The notes under the pieces are model-generated. The model was not told where the DNA came from, ran no database searches, and was given only the letters and a program-made list of their open reading frames with translations. From the NCBI GenBank assembly GCA_963820795.1, contig CAWGBJ010000002.1, forward strand, positions 62,001-126,000: a stretch of 64,000 bases of DNA. Reading direction: 5' to 3'. This stretch comes from Roseiarcus sp963820795 (GTDB taxonomy: Bacteria; Pseudomonadota; Alphaproteobacteria; Rhizobiales; Beijerinckiaceae). Shown piece after piece: positions 18,016 through 26,884 of the stretch. Both the position numbers and the translations under genes were made by a program. Every line of letters starts with the position of its first letter. Within the stretch, counting starts at the first letter, position 1.

Positions 18016-18651
18016 ATGGCAATTGAACCGTACGACGCCGAGCGCACGGCCCTCCTTATCGTCGACCCCTACGACGACTACATGAGCGAAGGCGGGAAAC
18101 TCTACAACGCGATCGGGGAGACCGCCGATGCACCCGGCTTGTTCTCGAATATGCACGAGTTAATCCGGTCAGCGCGGTCCGCTGGCATGCAGGTGTTCGT
18201 CATGCCTCGCCATCGCTCGTACCCGGACCAGCAAGACTACGACGATTGGCTGCACATCAATGCCCTTCGGAAGGCGAACGTGCCGTTCGCGTTCGGAAGT
18301 TTGGACGGCGAGTTCAACTCCGAATTCGGGCCCCAGACAGGAGATGCGATCATCGAGGCGGACCGGACGCAGAACGGCTTTGCCAATGCCAACCTCGACC
18401 TGCAACTCAAGCGGGACGGCATTCAGAGAATTATCCTCGTGGGCCTCATCGCCAATAGATGCGTCGAGTCCACCGCGCGAGGCGCGATGGAGCGGGGCTA
18501 TCACGTCACGCTCGTGAACGCCGCGACGACAACGTTCGACCCTGCAGCAATGGCTGCCGCTGAGGCCAACGTTCCGATGTTCGCGCACGCCGTTCTGACA
18601 ACCAAGGCGTTGCGGGGTCTCCTCGCTCCGCCTCCGGCTCGCCCAAACTGA
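18016..18651 (+). CDS. Isochorismatase-like cysteine hydrolase, catalytic Lys not seen
   Basis: A 211-residue isochorismatase-fold protein with D17 in LLIVDPYDDYM and the nucleophile C149 in LIANRCVESTARGAMERGYHV. The position that normally holds the catalytic lysine (K-x-x-x-x-x-F) reads EADRTQNGF, with no Lys. It may therefore use an altered mechanism or be a non-hydrolytic relative. GGAGAG precedes the ATG at 18016. It is flanked by the dead Crp/Fnr copy upstream and a desaturase downstream on the same strand. Confidence 0.8.
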   Translation: MAIEPYDAERTALLIVDPYDDYMSEGGKLYNAIGETADAPGLFSNMHELIRSARSAGMQVFVMPRHRSYPDQQDYDDWLHINALRKANVPFAFGSLDGEFNSEFGPQTGDAIIEADRTQNGFANANLDLQLKRDGIQRIILVGLIANRCVESTARGAMERGYHVTLVNAATTTFDPAAMAAAEANVPMFAHAVLTTKALRGLLAPPPARPN

Positions 18652-18736
18652 GGGCAGACCCTGGCCGTGTCGTTGGCCGGAGGCCGCCGCCCTCACTCAT
18701 CACGACGGCCCCCTTTAGTGTGGGAGTGTGAAGAAC

Positions 18737-19783
18737 ATGTCGGCAGAGCAAGGAAATGACGTCGGCTTGGCGGCGCGCGACTGGGCTCGGGCGCTTGCCC
18801 CCTACCGTCGGCCGAAGGCGACGCGCGGCGTCGTCGAGCTCGCGATTACGATCCTGCCTTTCGTCGCGCTCTGGGCCGCGATGCTGATCGCCTCGCGCAA
18901 CGGCCAAATCCTGCTCTCGATCGCCATGGCGCCGTTCGCGGCGGGGCTGCTCGTGCGCCTCTTTATGATCCAGCACGACTGCGGGCACGGGTCGTTCCTT
19001 CCAAGCAAGCCCGCCAACGACTGGATCGGCCGGGCGATCGGGGTTTTGACGATGACGCCCTACGATCACTGGCGGCGCAGCCACGCCATCCATCATGCGA
19101 CGTCGGGCAATCTCGACCGGCGCGGCATCGGCGACATCGATACGCTGACGGTCAGGGAATATTTCGCCCGCAACTGGCGCGATAAGCTCGGGTACCGGCT
19201 CTACCGCCATCCGCTAGTGATGTTCGGCGTCGGCCCGCTCTATCTCTTCCTGATCGAGAACCGCTTGCCGTTCGGCTTCATGCGCAAGGGCGCGATGCCC
19301 TGGCTCAGCACGATGACGACCAACGCCGGCATCCTCGTCGCTGCCGGCCTCGTCATCTGGGGCGCCGGGCTCGCGCCGTTCCTCACTGTCCTTCTGCCGA
19401 TCATTATGCTCGGCGCGACGGCCGGCGTGTGGCTCTTCTACGTGCAGCACCAGTTCGAGGGGACGACATGGGAGCCGTCGGCGAGGTGGAGTCAGCCCGA
19501 GGCGGCGCTGCACGGCAGTTCGCTCTACGAACTGCCGCCGCCGCTCGACTGGTTCTCCGGCAATATTGGCGTGCACCACGTTCATCACCTGTCGAGCGGT
19601 ATTCCCTTCTATCGGCTTCCCGAGGTTTTGCGCGACCATCCCGCGCTGGGCGAGGTCGGTCGGGTCCGTCTTCGGGACAGCCTCGCCTGCGTGCGACTCG
19701 CGCTCTGGGACGAGGACCAACGACGGATGGTGTCGTTCCGAGACGCGCTGGCGTCGCGACAGACCGGCCATGGCGCTCGTTAA
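18737..19783 (+). CDS. Membrane fatty acid desaturase
   Basis: A 348-residue integral-membrane diiron desaturase (FA_desaturase family). The three histidine boxes are HDCGHGS (about residue 82), HAIHHA (about 116) and HHVHH (about 280). Hydrophobic segments lie before box 1 and between boxes 2 and 3. It would introduce a double bond into a membrane acyl chain. GGGAG lies 10 nt before the ATG at 18737; a GTG nine bases upstream is an alternative. It is followed by the Crp/Fnr regulator on the same strand, a possible oxygen- or cold-responsive partner. Confidence 0.85.
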   Translation: MSAEQGNDVGLAARDWARALAPYRRPKATRGVVELAITILPFVALWAAMLIASRNGQILLSIAMAPFAAGLLVRLFMIQHDCGHGSFLPSKPANDWIGRAIGVLTMTPYDHWRRSHAIHHATSGNLDRRGIGDIDTLTVREYFARNWRDKLGYRLYRHPLVMFGVGPLYLFLIENRLPFGFMRKGAMPWLSTMTTNAGILVAAGLVIWGAGLAPFLTVLLPIIMLGATAGVWLFYVQHQFEGTTWEPSARWSQPEAALHGSSLYELPPPLDWFSGNIGVHHVHHLSSGIPFYRLPEVLRDHPALGEVGRVRLRDSLACVRLALWDEDQRRMVSFRDALASRQTGHGAR

Positions 19784-19875
19784 ACCTCTCAAGCCGGTTT
19801 CCCGCGAAGTTGCATGCCGTCCGCCAACGGACGATGCTAAGCTCTGAACCGCGCAAGAGACTGTGAGATCGGATC

Positions 19876-20532
19876 GTGGCAAGGAAAGCCAAAGGCGCGT
19901 CGTTTGATCCGGACGTGTTCCTGGCGACCGTGAGCCGCGGCCGAACCGTCGCGGAGCATCGGACCGGACAGGTCATATTCTCGCAGGGGGACCCGGCGGA
20001 TTCCGTCTTCTACATCGTGCGCGGCAAGATCAAGATCGCCGTGATCTCTGAGCAGGGGAGGGAGGCGGTCGTCGCAATGCTTGGCGAGGGCGACTTTTTC
20101 GGCGAAGGCTGTCTCATCGCGCAACCTTTGCGCCTGGCGACCGCCGCTTCAATGACCGACGCCACCGTGATGCGGTTTGAGAAAGCGGAGATGATCCGCG
20201 CCCTTCATGCTGAGCCGGCGTTTGCCGAAGTCTTCACCGCTCACCTCCTCACCCGCAACAGCCGGGTCGAAGCCGATCTCGTGGACCACCTCTTCAATTC
20301 GAGCGAAAAGCGCCTGGCGCGCGCGCTTCTGCTCCTGGCGAATTTCGGCAAGGAGGGAAGGCCCGAGCCGATCACCACTAAAATCAGCCAGGAGACGCTG
20401 GCGGAGATGGTTGGGACGACCCGGCCGCGCGTGAGCTTCTTCATGAACAAATTCAGGAAGCTCGGCTTTATCGAATACAATGGTGAGCTGAAGGTCCACA
20501 ATTCGTTGCTGAGCGTCGTCCTGCGCGATTAG
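19876..20532 (+). CDS. Crp/Fnr family transcriptional regulator
   Basis: A 218-residue regulator. The beta-barrel sensor domain spans residues about 18-125 with GQVIFSQGDPADSVFYIVRGKIKI and GDFFGEGCL. The C-terminal winged helix has the recognition sequence SQETLAEMVGTTRPRVSFFMNKFRKLGFI. It lacks the N-terminal cysteine cluster of FNR and has no obvious cAMP-specific residues, so the signal is unknown. The GTG start gives MARKAKGASFDPDVF, the same opening as the pseudogene copy at 17413. Confidence 0.88.
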   Translation: MARKAKGASFDPDVFLATVSRGRTVAEHRTGQVIFSQGDPADSVFYIVRGKIKIAVISEQGREAVVAMLGEGDFFGEGCLIAQPLRLATAASMTDATVMRFEKAEMIRALHAEPAFAEVFTAHLLTRNSRVEADLVDHLFNSSEKRLARALLLLANFGKEGRPEPITTKISQETLAEMVGTTRPRVSFFMNKFRKLGFIEYNGELKVHNSLLSVVLRD

Positions 20533-20885
20533 GCGGGCTCGGCGGGGCGCCGACAGTTTTCCGGCGAAGTGATCGTTCTTGAACAACCGGGAACATACCT
20601 GGAGTAAATATATTGAACATACATGGAATGACCTCCAGTCTGATCAGTGTAGTTTTAGGTGTACTTGGAACAACCATTACCTAAACTTTGCAATAGCTAA
20701 GTTTGTCTTGAGCGTTAGACGAACGCTCTATCCCGACCGGTCCGCGGTCTCAGCCATGACCCAGCGCGCGAGTTGCAAAGATCGAAAGTTACAAGGTTGC
20801 GGAAAAGAACACTTAAGCCATTGAAAGAGGCCGGTCGCCCGCGACTCTGCACGCCTGTCTGCCGGCCGGCGGCCGCGGCGGTCGG
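20533..20885. other. Non-coding, locally AT-rich intergenic region
   Basis: A 353-bp gap between the Crp/Fnr gene and the end of ftsK, with a markedly AT-richer core at about 20575-20760. It holds a direct repeat GAACATACCTGG (20591-20602) and GAACATACATGG (20615-20626), plus a short hairpin AGCGTT-AGACG-AACGCT near 20710. The direct repeats could be regulator sites. No believable coding sequence is present. Confidence 0.5.
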
Positions 20886-23408
20886 TCACTCCTCCTCGAT
20901 GTCTTCGAAGGCGCCGCGGTCGACGCCGGCGCCGATCAGGATCTCGCGCTTGCCGGCGTGGTTGGGGGCGCTGACGACGCCCTCCTTCTCCATCCGCTCG
21001 ACCAGCGAGGCGGCCTTGTTGTAGCCGACCGAGAGGCGGCGCTGGATGTAGCTGGTCGAGACTTTTCGGTCGCGCAGGACGATGTTGACCGCCCGGTCGT
21101 AATAGTCGGCCGATTCCTCGGCGTCCATGGAGCCAGGCGGGGGCAGGGGGCCGTCGTCGTCCCCGTCCGGCTCGTCCTCCTCAGTGATGGCGCTTAGATA
21201 TTCGGGCGCGCCCTGCCTCTTCAAATGGGCCACGACCTTCTCGACCTCGACGTCGGCGACGAACGGCCCGTGCACGCGCGAAATGCGTCCGCCGCCGGCC
21301 ATATAAAGCATGTCGCCCTGGCCGAGCAGCTGCTCGGCTCCCTGCTCGCCGAGGATGGTGCGGCTGTCGATCTTGCTCGTCACCTGGAACGAGATGCGGG
21401 TCGGGAAATTGGCCTTGATCGTGCCGGTGATGACGTCGACCGAGGGACGCTGCGTCGCCATGATGAGATGGATGCCGGCGGCGCGCGCCATTTGCGCCAG
21501 GCGCTGGATCGCGCCTTCGATGTCCTTGCCGGCGACCATCATCAGATCGGCCATCTCGTCGACCACGACGACGATGTAGGGCAGTTCCTCGAGCGCGAGC
21601 TCCTCGTGCTCGTAGATCGCCTCGCCCGTCTCGCGGTCGAAGCCCGTCTGCACCGTGCGCGTCAGGGTCTCGCCGTTGCGGCGCGCCTCGGCGACACGGG
21701 CGTTGAAGCCCTCCACGTTGCGCACGCCGATCTTCGACAATTTCTTGTAGCGGTCCTCCATTTCGCGGACCGCCCATTTGAGCGCCACGACCGCCTTCTT
21801 CGCATCGGTGACCACCGGCGCCAGCAGATGCGGGATGCCGTCATAGGCCGAGAGCTCGAGCATTTTCGGATCGACCATGATGAGCCGGCACTGCTCGGGC
21901 TTCATGCGATAGAGGAGGGAGAGGATCATCGTGTTGATCGCGACCGATTTGCCCGAGCCGGTCGTGCCGGCGACGAGCAGATGCGGCATGCGGGCGAGGT
22001 CGACGATGACCGGCTCGCCGCCGATCGTCTTGCCGAGCGCGATGGCGAGGCGGTGTTTTGACTTGTCGAAGTCGTCGCTCGCCAGCAGTTCGCGCAGATA
22101 GACCATCTCGCGCCGCTGGTTCGGCAGCTCGATGCCGATGGCGTTGCGCCCCTGAACCACGGCGACGCGGGCGGAGACCGCCGACATCGAGCGGGCGATA
22201 TCGTCGGCGAGGCCGATGACGCGCGAGGACTTTATACCCGGCGCGGGCTCGAGCTCGTAAAGCGCCACCACTGGTCCCGGACGTACGTTGACGATCTCGC
22301 CTTTGACGCCGAAGTCCTCGAGCACGCCTTCAAGCAGGCGGGCGTTCTGCTCGAGCGCGTCGGTCGAAACTTTCGCCGCCTGCTGTTTCTTGGGCTCCGC
22401 CAGCATGGCGAGCGAGGGCATCGCCCAGATGCCGAAAGACGGAAGGACCGGCCTGCCCGGAGCGCCGGCGCGACCGCGCAACGCCGTAGAAGCGGCGGGC
22501 GCCTGTGGCGCGGCGGGGGCCAGAGCCGCGGCGGGCGTTGTCTTCGGCCTCGGGGCGTAGGCGTCAAGCTTGGTCAGGGGATCGTCATCGGCGCTCAGCC
22601 CGAGCCAGGGCGCACGCAATTCGCCGCCGGGCGTATTGCGCGCGCCTTCGGCAGGCTTTGCTTTGGGCCGGCGGCGGCTGAGGCGCCTGAGCGCTGCTTT
22701 GGCGGTCAGGAGCGCGTGGATGACGGCGCCGATCGGCACCATGCCGAAGCCGGGCTCGTCGTCCCCCTCTTCCTCGTCGAAGCGCGCCTGGGCCTGGGCG
22801 CGGGCGTTTTTCGCCTTCTGCGACCCGTCGTTGACGGGCGGGGTGCGGGCGAAGCCGACGCCGGCGGCCGCCGTCAGGCTGAGGATCGCCGCCGCCGCCA
22901 GAAGCGCGGCGGTGACCGCCATGCCCCAGGCCGAGGCGGAAACGAGGCGCCGGGGCGCCGCCAGGAGCGCGTCGCCCGCGACGCCGCCGAGTCCGGTCGG
23001 CAGCGGCCAGCTTCCCGGCGCGGGCAGGAGGGAGGCCAGTCCTGCAGCGGCCAGCACGCCGACGACATAAAGGCCGGCCTTGAGCCCAGGGTGCTCGAGT
23101 CGGCGCTCGGTCAGGAGGCGCCAGCCCCAGAACGCGGGCGGCGCGAGCGCTGCGACACAGGCGAGGCCCAGCACCTGCATGACAATGTCGGCGGCGATCG
23201 CGCCCGGGCTCCCGAGCAGATTGTGGACGGGCGCGTTGGTCGCGTGATTGAGGCTCGGATCGGCGACCGACCAGGTCAGGAGGGCAAGGCCGAGACCGCC
23301 GACCGCGGCAAGCGAGGCAAGGCCGGCGATCTCGGCCGCTCGCCGCTTCGGGAACTCGCGCACCGAGGGAGGCAGATGATCGAAAACCGAGAATGTCGTC
23401 GTACGCAT
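20886..23408 (-). CDS. ftsK: DNA translocase FtsK
   Basis: An 840-residue FtsK/SpoIIIE translocase that pumps chromosome dimers through the septum. Residues 1-190 hold four or five membrane helices. A variable Pro/Ala-rich linker follows to about 340. The motor has Walker A in GTTGSGKSVAINTM and Walker B in IVVVVDEMADLMMVAG. The C-terminal gamma domain (SADYYDRAVNIVL, YIQRRLSVGYNKAASLVERME) reads KOPS sites. The ATG at 23408 is well placed before the first helix. Confidence 0.95.
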   Translation of the reverse strand: MRTTTFSVFDHLPPSVREFPKRRAAEIAGLASLAAVGGLGLALLTWSVADPSLNHATNAPVHNLLGSPGAIAADIVMQVLGLACVAALAPPAFWGWRLLTERRLEHPGLKAGLYVVGVLAAAGLASLLPAPGSWPLPTGLGGVAGDALLAAPRRLVSASAWGMAVTAALLAAAAILSLTAAAGVGFARTPPVNDGSQKAKNARAQAQARFDEEEGDDEPGFGMVPIGAVIHALLTAKAALRRLSRRRPKAKPAEGARNTPGGELRAPWLGLSADDDPLTKLDAYAPRPKTTPAAALAPAAPQAPAASTALRGRAGAPGRPVLPSFGIWAMPSLAMLAEPKKQQAAKVSTDALEQNARLLEGVLEDFGVKGEIVNVRPGPVVALYELEPAPGIKSSRVIGLADDIARSMSAVSARVAVVQGRNAIGIELPNQRREMVYLRELLASDDFDKSKHRLAIALGKTIGGEPVIVDLARMPHLLVAGTTGSGKSVAINTMILSLLYRMKPEQCRLIMVDPKMLELSAYDGIPHLLAPVVTDAKKAVVALKWAVREMEDRYKKLSKIGVRNVEGFNARVAEARRNGETLTRTVQTGFDRETGEAIYEHEELALEELPYIVVVVDEMADLMMVAGKDIEGAIQRLAQMARAAGIHLIMATQRPSVDVITGTIKANFPTRISFQVTSKIDSRTILGEQGAEQLLGQGDMLYMAGGGRISRVHGPFVADVEVEKVVAHLKRQGAPEYLSAITEEDEPDGDDDGPLPPPGSMDAEESADYYDRAVNIVLRDRKVSTSYIQRRLSVGYNKAASLVERMEKEGVVSAPNHAGKREILIGAGVDRGAFEDIEEE

Positions 23409-23586
23409 CGTCCACTCGCCGGCTTCGCACGGGCGACGTTTTCGGCGCGCGCCCCATGTCCCTTGCTGACCCTATGTCGGCCCAGTTAATGCGCGCCTAA
23501 CCTTATTTGGCGGCCTTGCGTAATAGGACAGGCAATAGGGAACGGAGATCTCGCCCGAACTCAAGGAACGGAAAGCGAACCGAAAA

Positions 23587-23845
23587 ATGAAGGCGATATC
23601 GACGGCGGCGCACGTCGAGATGGACCGGACCCCGGGTTCTACCCAGTCGCAAGGACGGCGGGGCTCTACCTAGAGGTCTCGCAGGCGAGGTCCAAAAGTT
23701 GGGTGTTCCAGTTCCGCATCGGCGACGAGCGGCGCGGAATGGGCGTCGGTTCAGACCCTATCGACGCGCGACGGGCCGAGAAGGCGGAACGCCTCGCAAC
23801 GAAGCAGGCGGCGAGGGCGCGCCGAAGCCCGATCGCCCGCCACGA
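23587..23845 (+). pseudogene. Tyrosine integrase fragment (DUF4102-like N-terminus)
   Basis: In one frame 23634-23820 reads PGFYPVARTAGLYLEVSQ, SKSWVFQFRIGDERRGMGVGS and then an Ala/Arg-rich stretch. This is the N-terminal arm-binding region of phage- and island-type integrases (GLYLxVxxxGxKSWxFR). The first codons, MKAISTAAHVE at 23587, lie in a different frame. The catalytic domain is absent. The fragment ends where the truncated dioxygenase begins on the opposite strand, so it marks the breakpoint that removed that gene's 3' part. Confidence 0.65.
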
Positions 23846-24008
23846 CCAGGCGCTGCTTGCGGTCGTCCATCCGAAAGGCCCGGACCGCGCCGCCGCGGTC
23901 GACCTGCTGCATGCCGAGCAAACGGGTCGCGTACGAATCCCAGTCATCGAGCCGCTCGGACCGGATGCCGATGTAGCCGAGCGAGGTCAGTTCCGCAGGC
24001 TGCGTCAT
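23751..24008 (-). pseudogene. Truncated extradiol dioxygenase (VOC family), N-terminus only
   Basis: The first 56 or so residues read LTSLGYIGIRSERLDDW, LLGMQQVD and AFRMDDRKQRLVVAGD, the N-terminal VOC module of BphC-like 2,3-dihydroxybiphenyl-type extradiol dioxygenases. Similarity stops at about 23845, where the sequence becomes the antisense of an integrase fragment and the frame runs to a chance stop at 23751. Intact members are about 290-300 residues. The metal ligands of the C-terminal module are lost, so no activity is expected. Confidence 0.7.
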
Positions 24009-24046
24009 GTCGCTCTCTCTCTCGTGATGCTGTTTCCGCCATTCGC

Positions 24047-24902
24047 TCAGGCGGTCTCGGCGACGACCGGGTTGCGCAGCACGCCGATGCCGCTGATCTC
24101 CACCTCCGCGACGTCGCCCGGACGCAATGAAAAGCGGCGGGTTGCGCTTCCAGCCAACGCCGCCGCATGTCCCGGACACGATCACGTCGCCGGCCAGCAG
24201 CGGCACGATGGTGGAGATGTAGGCGATCAGCTCCGGCACGGGCGTGATCATGAGATCGGTTGTTGTGTGCTGGACGACTTGCCCGTTCAGCCGCGTCTCG
24301 AGCGTCAGCCGCGACGGGTCGGGGATCTCGTCGGCTGTCACCAGCCAGGGACCGAAGCCGCCGGTGCCGGCGAAGGTCTTGCCCGCGAGGTACTGACTGG
24401 TGTGGCGCTGCCAGTCGCGGATGCTGCCCTCGTTATAGCAGGAGTAGCCCGCCACGTGCTCGAGCGCTTGCTTGGCTGGGATGTGGCGACCGCCCTTGCC
24501 GATCACCACCGCAAGTTCGCCTTCGTAGTCGAACTCGTCCGACACTTTGGGCTTCACCAGCGGCTGCAAATGGCCGACCTGGCTCCCGGCGAACCGCGCG
24601 AACAGCGCCGGCTTCTCGGTCACCGTCCGCCCCGTCTCTTCGACGTGGGCGCGGTAATTCAGGCCGATGCAGATGATCTTGTCGGGGTCGGGGATCACGG
24701 GCGCGAATTCGAGCCCCTCCAGACGGAGATCGGGTTTGGCGTCGCGCTCGACGCGCCCGGCTTCCGCCAAGGCGCCCGCTGCGAGTAGCGCGCGCAGCGT
24801 AGGCCAGCGGTCACCAAAGCGCCGGCTGAGATCGATCACCCCACCGTCCTTCACCATGCCGTAGCGGGCGCTGCCCGCAGATACGAAAGAGACAAGCTGC
24901 AT
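24047..24902 (-). pseudogene. Fumarylacetoacetate hydrolase family protein, frameshifted
   Basis: An FAH-fold hydrolase/isomerase of the aromatic meta-cleavage type. Residues 1-255 are intact: IGLNYRAHVEETGR, FDYEGELAVVIGKGG, YSCYNEGSIRDWQRH and GTCGGVGWKRNPPLF. After PPLF an extra T at about 24123 shifts the frame. Removing it gives MRPGDVAEVEISGIGVLRNP and a stop at 24047, the usual family ending. As given, the frame continues through the next gene to 23751. It lies between the flavoprotein fragment and the dioxygenase stub in what was one operon. Confidence 0.8.
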
Positions 24903-24944
24903 GGATTCTTCTTTCCTCAGGGGTTTTGTGGGTTCAGCGGCAGT

Positions 24945-25255
24945 TCAGAAGATGGCGGCGAGGGCGTTCAGTTCCTGGAGCGAGCGGGCGGCGCCGAGCA
25001 CATAGCGGTCCGGGCGCACCACGACCGCCGGAGCCTCGGCCGCCTGCAGCCAAGCTTGCTGCTCGGGCGCGTCATCGGCCACGACCATCACGTCTCGATC
25101 GGCAAGATCGTTGGAGAATCTCCGCCGGCACGACCGCGGCGAAGTCCGGCCGCATTAGGACGGCGAACCGGTATCCGACTCGGTCGTCCAGCCTCGCGCC
25201 GTCCGCCAGGCGAAGTTGGGGTGCAATCTGGCGGGCAGGTCCACGAGGAAACGGC
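24945..25255 (-). pseudogene. C-terminal fragment of an MhpA-like flavoprotein hydroxylase
   Basis: Read on the minus strand, this shows QLRLADGARLDD, VGYRFAVLMRPDF and, in a second frame, VRPDRYVLGAARSLQELN before a stop at 24945. These are the C-terminal thioredoxin-like residues of 3-(3-hydroxyphenyl)propionate-type FAD hydroxylases. Removing one base at about 25116 (CTCCAACGATC) joins the two frames. Some 400 upstream residues with the FAD domain are missing, because the fragment abuts the amtB terminator at about 25256. It is non-functional in either case. Confidence 0.65.
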
Positions 25256-25281
25256 AAAAAAAGACGCCCTCGAAGGGCGTC
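25256..25281 (-). terminator. Rho-independent terminator of amtB
   Basis: On the minus strand GACGCCCTTCGAGGGCGTC forms a perfect 8-bp stem with a 3-nt loop and is followed by seven T (25262-25256). It lies about 55 bp beyond the amtB stop codon. Confidence 0.85.
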
Positions 25282-25335
25282 CAAGTCCGCGGGAGAAAGG
25301 GAGCCCGACGGCGATGACGCCGCCGGGGGAGCGAG

Positions 25336-26844
25336 TTACTGGACGACTTCGCCGTGCAGGGCGAGGTCGAGCCCGTCGCGCTCGACCTCGTCGGAGACGC
25401 GCAGGCCGATGACCGCCTTGATGATGGAGAGGATGACGATGGTGACGATGGCGTCGTAGACGATGACGGTGAGGATGCCGACGCACTGGTTGAGCACTTG
25501 GCCGGGATTGCCCTCGATCAGCCCGGCGGTGCCGCCGTACTGCTGGATCGCGAACACGCCCGTCAGAAGCGCGCCGATCATGCCGCCGACGCCGTGGACG
25601 CCAAAGCAGTCGAGCGCGTCGTCATAGCCAAAGGCGTGCTTGAGGCCGGTCGCGCCCCAGTAGCAGCCGACGCCGCAGGCGACGCCGATCGCCATCGAGC
25701 CGATCGGACCGACGAAGCCGGAGGCCGGCGTGATGGCGACGAGTCCGGCGACGGCCCCGGAGGCGATGCCGATGACCGTCGGCTTGCCGCGGTGCGCCCA
25801 TTCGACGAACATCCAGGTCAGGGCCGCGACCGCGGTCGCGATCTGGGTGACAGTCATCGCCATGCCGGCCTGCACGCCCGCGCTGACCGCGGAGCCCGCG
25901 TTGAAGCCGAACCAGCCGACCCACAGGAGCGCTGCGCCGATGAAGGTCAGCACCATGTTGTGGCCAGGCCCCGTATCCCGGCGCTTGCCGACCATGATCG
26001 CGGCGACCAGGCCGGCGACGCCTGCGTCGATATGCACGACCGTGCCGCCGGCGAAGTCGAGCACCTTGACCCACGCATCCGGGTTGCTCGAGTTGAAGAT
26101 GCCGTCGGGCCCCCACAGCCAGTGGGCGACCGGGGCGTAGACGAAGATCGCCCACAGGCCCATGAACCACAGCATCGCCGAGAACTTCATGCGCTCCGCG
26201 AAGGCGCCGGCGATGAGCGCGGGCGTGATGATCGCGAAGGTCATCTGGAAGCACATGTACACGGTCTCGGGGATCGTCGGCGCGAGCGGGTTCGGATTGC
26301 CGATGCCGCCGTTGTTGATGTCGCTGAGGATGCCCTGCAGGAAGGCGCGGCTGAGCCCGCCGATGAACGGGGTGCCGCCCGTGAAGGACAACGAATAGGT
26401 TACGAGGGCGTACACTACCGTCACGAGGCAGGTGACGGCGAAGCTGGTCATTACGGTGTCGCCGACGTTCTTCTTGCGCACCATGCCGCCGTAGAACAGC
26501 CCGAGACCCGGGATCGTCATCATCAGCACGAGCGCCACCGAGGTCAGCATCCACGCCGTGTCGCCGCCGCTCGGCGTGCAGTTGGTGAGCACCGCCGGGA
26601 CAGCCGGCACGGCGGCGTACTTGTCGGTTTCAGGGATGGCGGCGGAGGCGCCCGCGCAAGCCGGCGTGGCCGGCGGCGCGGGCTTTGCCGCTGCGGGGGC
26701 CGCTGCCGCCGGCGCCGCTGCCGCCGGCGCCGTGGCGGCGGGCGCGGTTGTCTGCGCGTGCGTATCGATGGGGCCGGCGAGACCGACCAAGGCGGCAATC
26801 GCCAACGCCGGGGCGAGGCCCGAAACGATTCGTTTGAGGTTCAT
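25336..26844 (-). CDS. amtB: Ammonium transporter
   Basis: A 502-residue Amt/MEP/Rh transporter. After a signal-like N-terminus and an Ala/Pro-rich stretch (residues about 30-60) come about 11 membrane helices. Family motifs are GLGLFYGGMVRKKN, the pore and twin-His regions WGPDG and GGTVVHIDAGVAGLVA, and the second conserved His in FGVHGVGGMIGALLTG. It conducts ammonia/ammonium and is gated by GlnK, encoded just upstream. The gap to the restored glnK stop is 40 bp, and a terminator follows at 25256-25281. Confidence 0.95.
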   Translation of the reverse strand: MNLKRIVSGLAPALAIAALVGLAGPIDTHAQTTAPAATAPAAAAPAAAAPAAAKPAPPATPACAGASAAIPETDKYAAVPAVPAVLTNCTPSGGDTAWMLTSVALVLMMTIPGLGLFYGGMVRKKNVGDTVMTSFAVTCLVTVVYALVTYSLSFTGGTPFIGGLSRAFLQGILSDINNGGIGNPNPLAPTIPETVYMCFQMTFAIITPALIAGAFAERMKFSAMLWFMGLWAIFVYAPVAHWLWGPDGIFNSSNPDAWVKVLDFAGGTVVHIDAGVAGLVAAIMVGKRRDTGPGHNMVLTFIGAALLWVGWFGFNAGSAVSAGVQAGMAMTVTQIATAVAALTWMFVEWAHRGKPTVIGIASGAVAGLVAITPASGFVGPIGSMAIGVACGVGCYWGATGLKHAFGYDDALDCFGVHGVGGMIGALLTGVFAIQQYGGTAGLIEGNPGQVLNQCVGILTVIVYDAIVTIVILSIIKAVIGLRVSDEVERDGLDLALHGEVVQ

Positions 26845-26884
26845 TGCTCGAGAACTCCGATCTGGAAAGGGGGAGGCCGCAGGG

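Noticed and set aside
20575..20640. LexA/SOS box
   Set aside because: GAAC appears several times but never with the alphaproteobacterial GAAC-N7-GTTC spacing.
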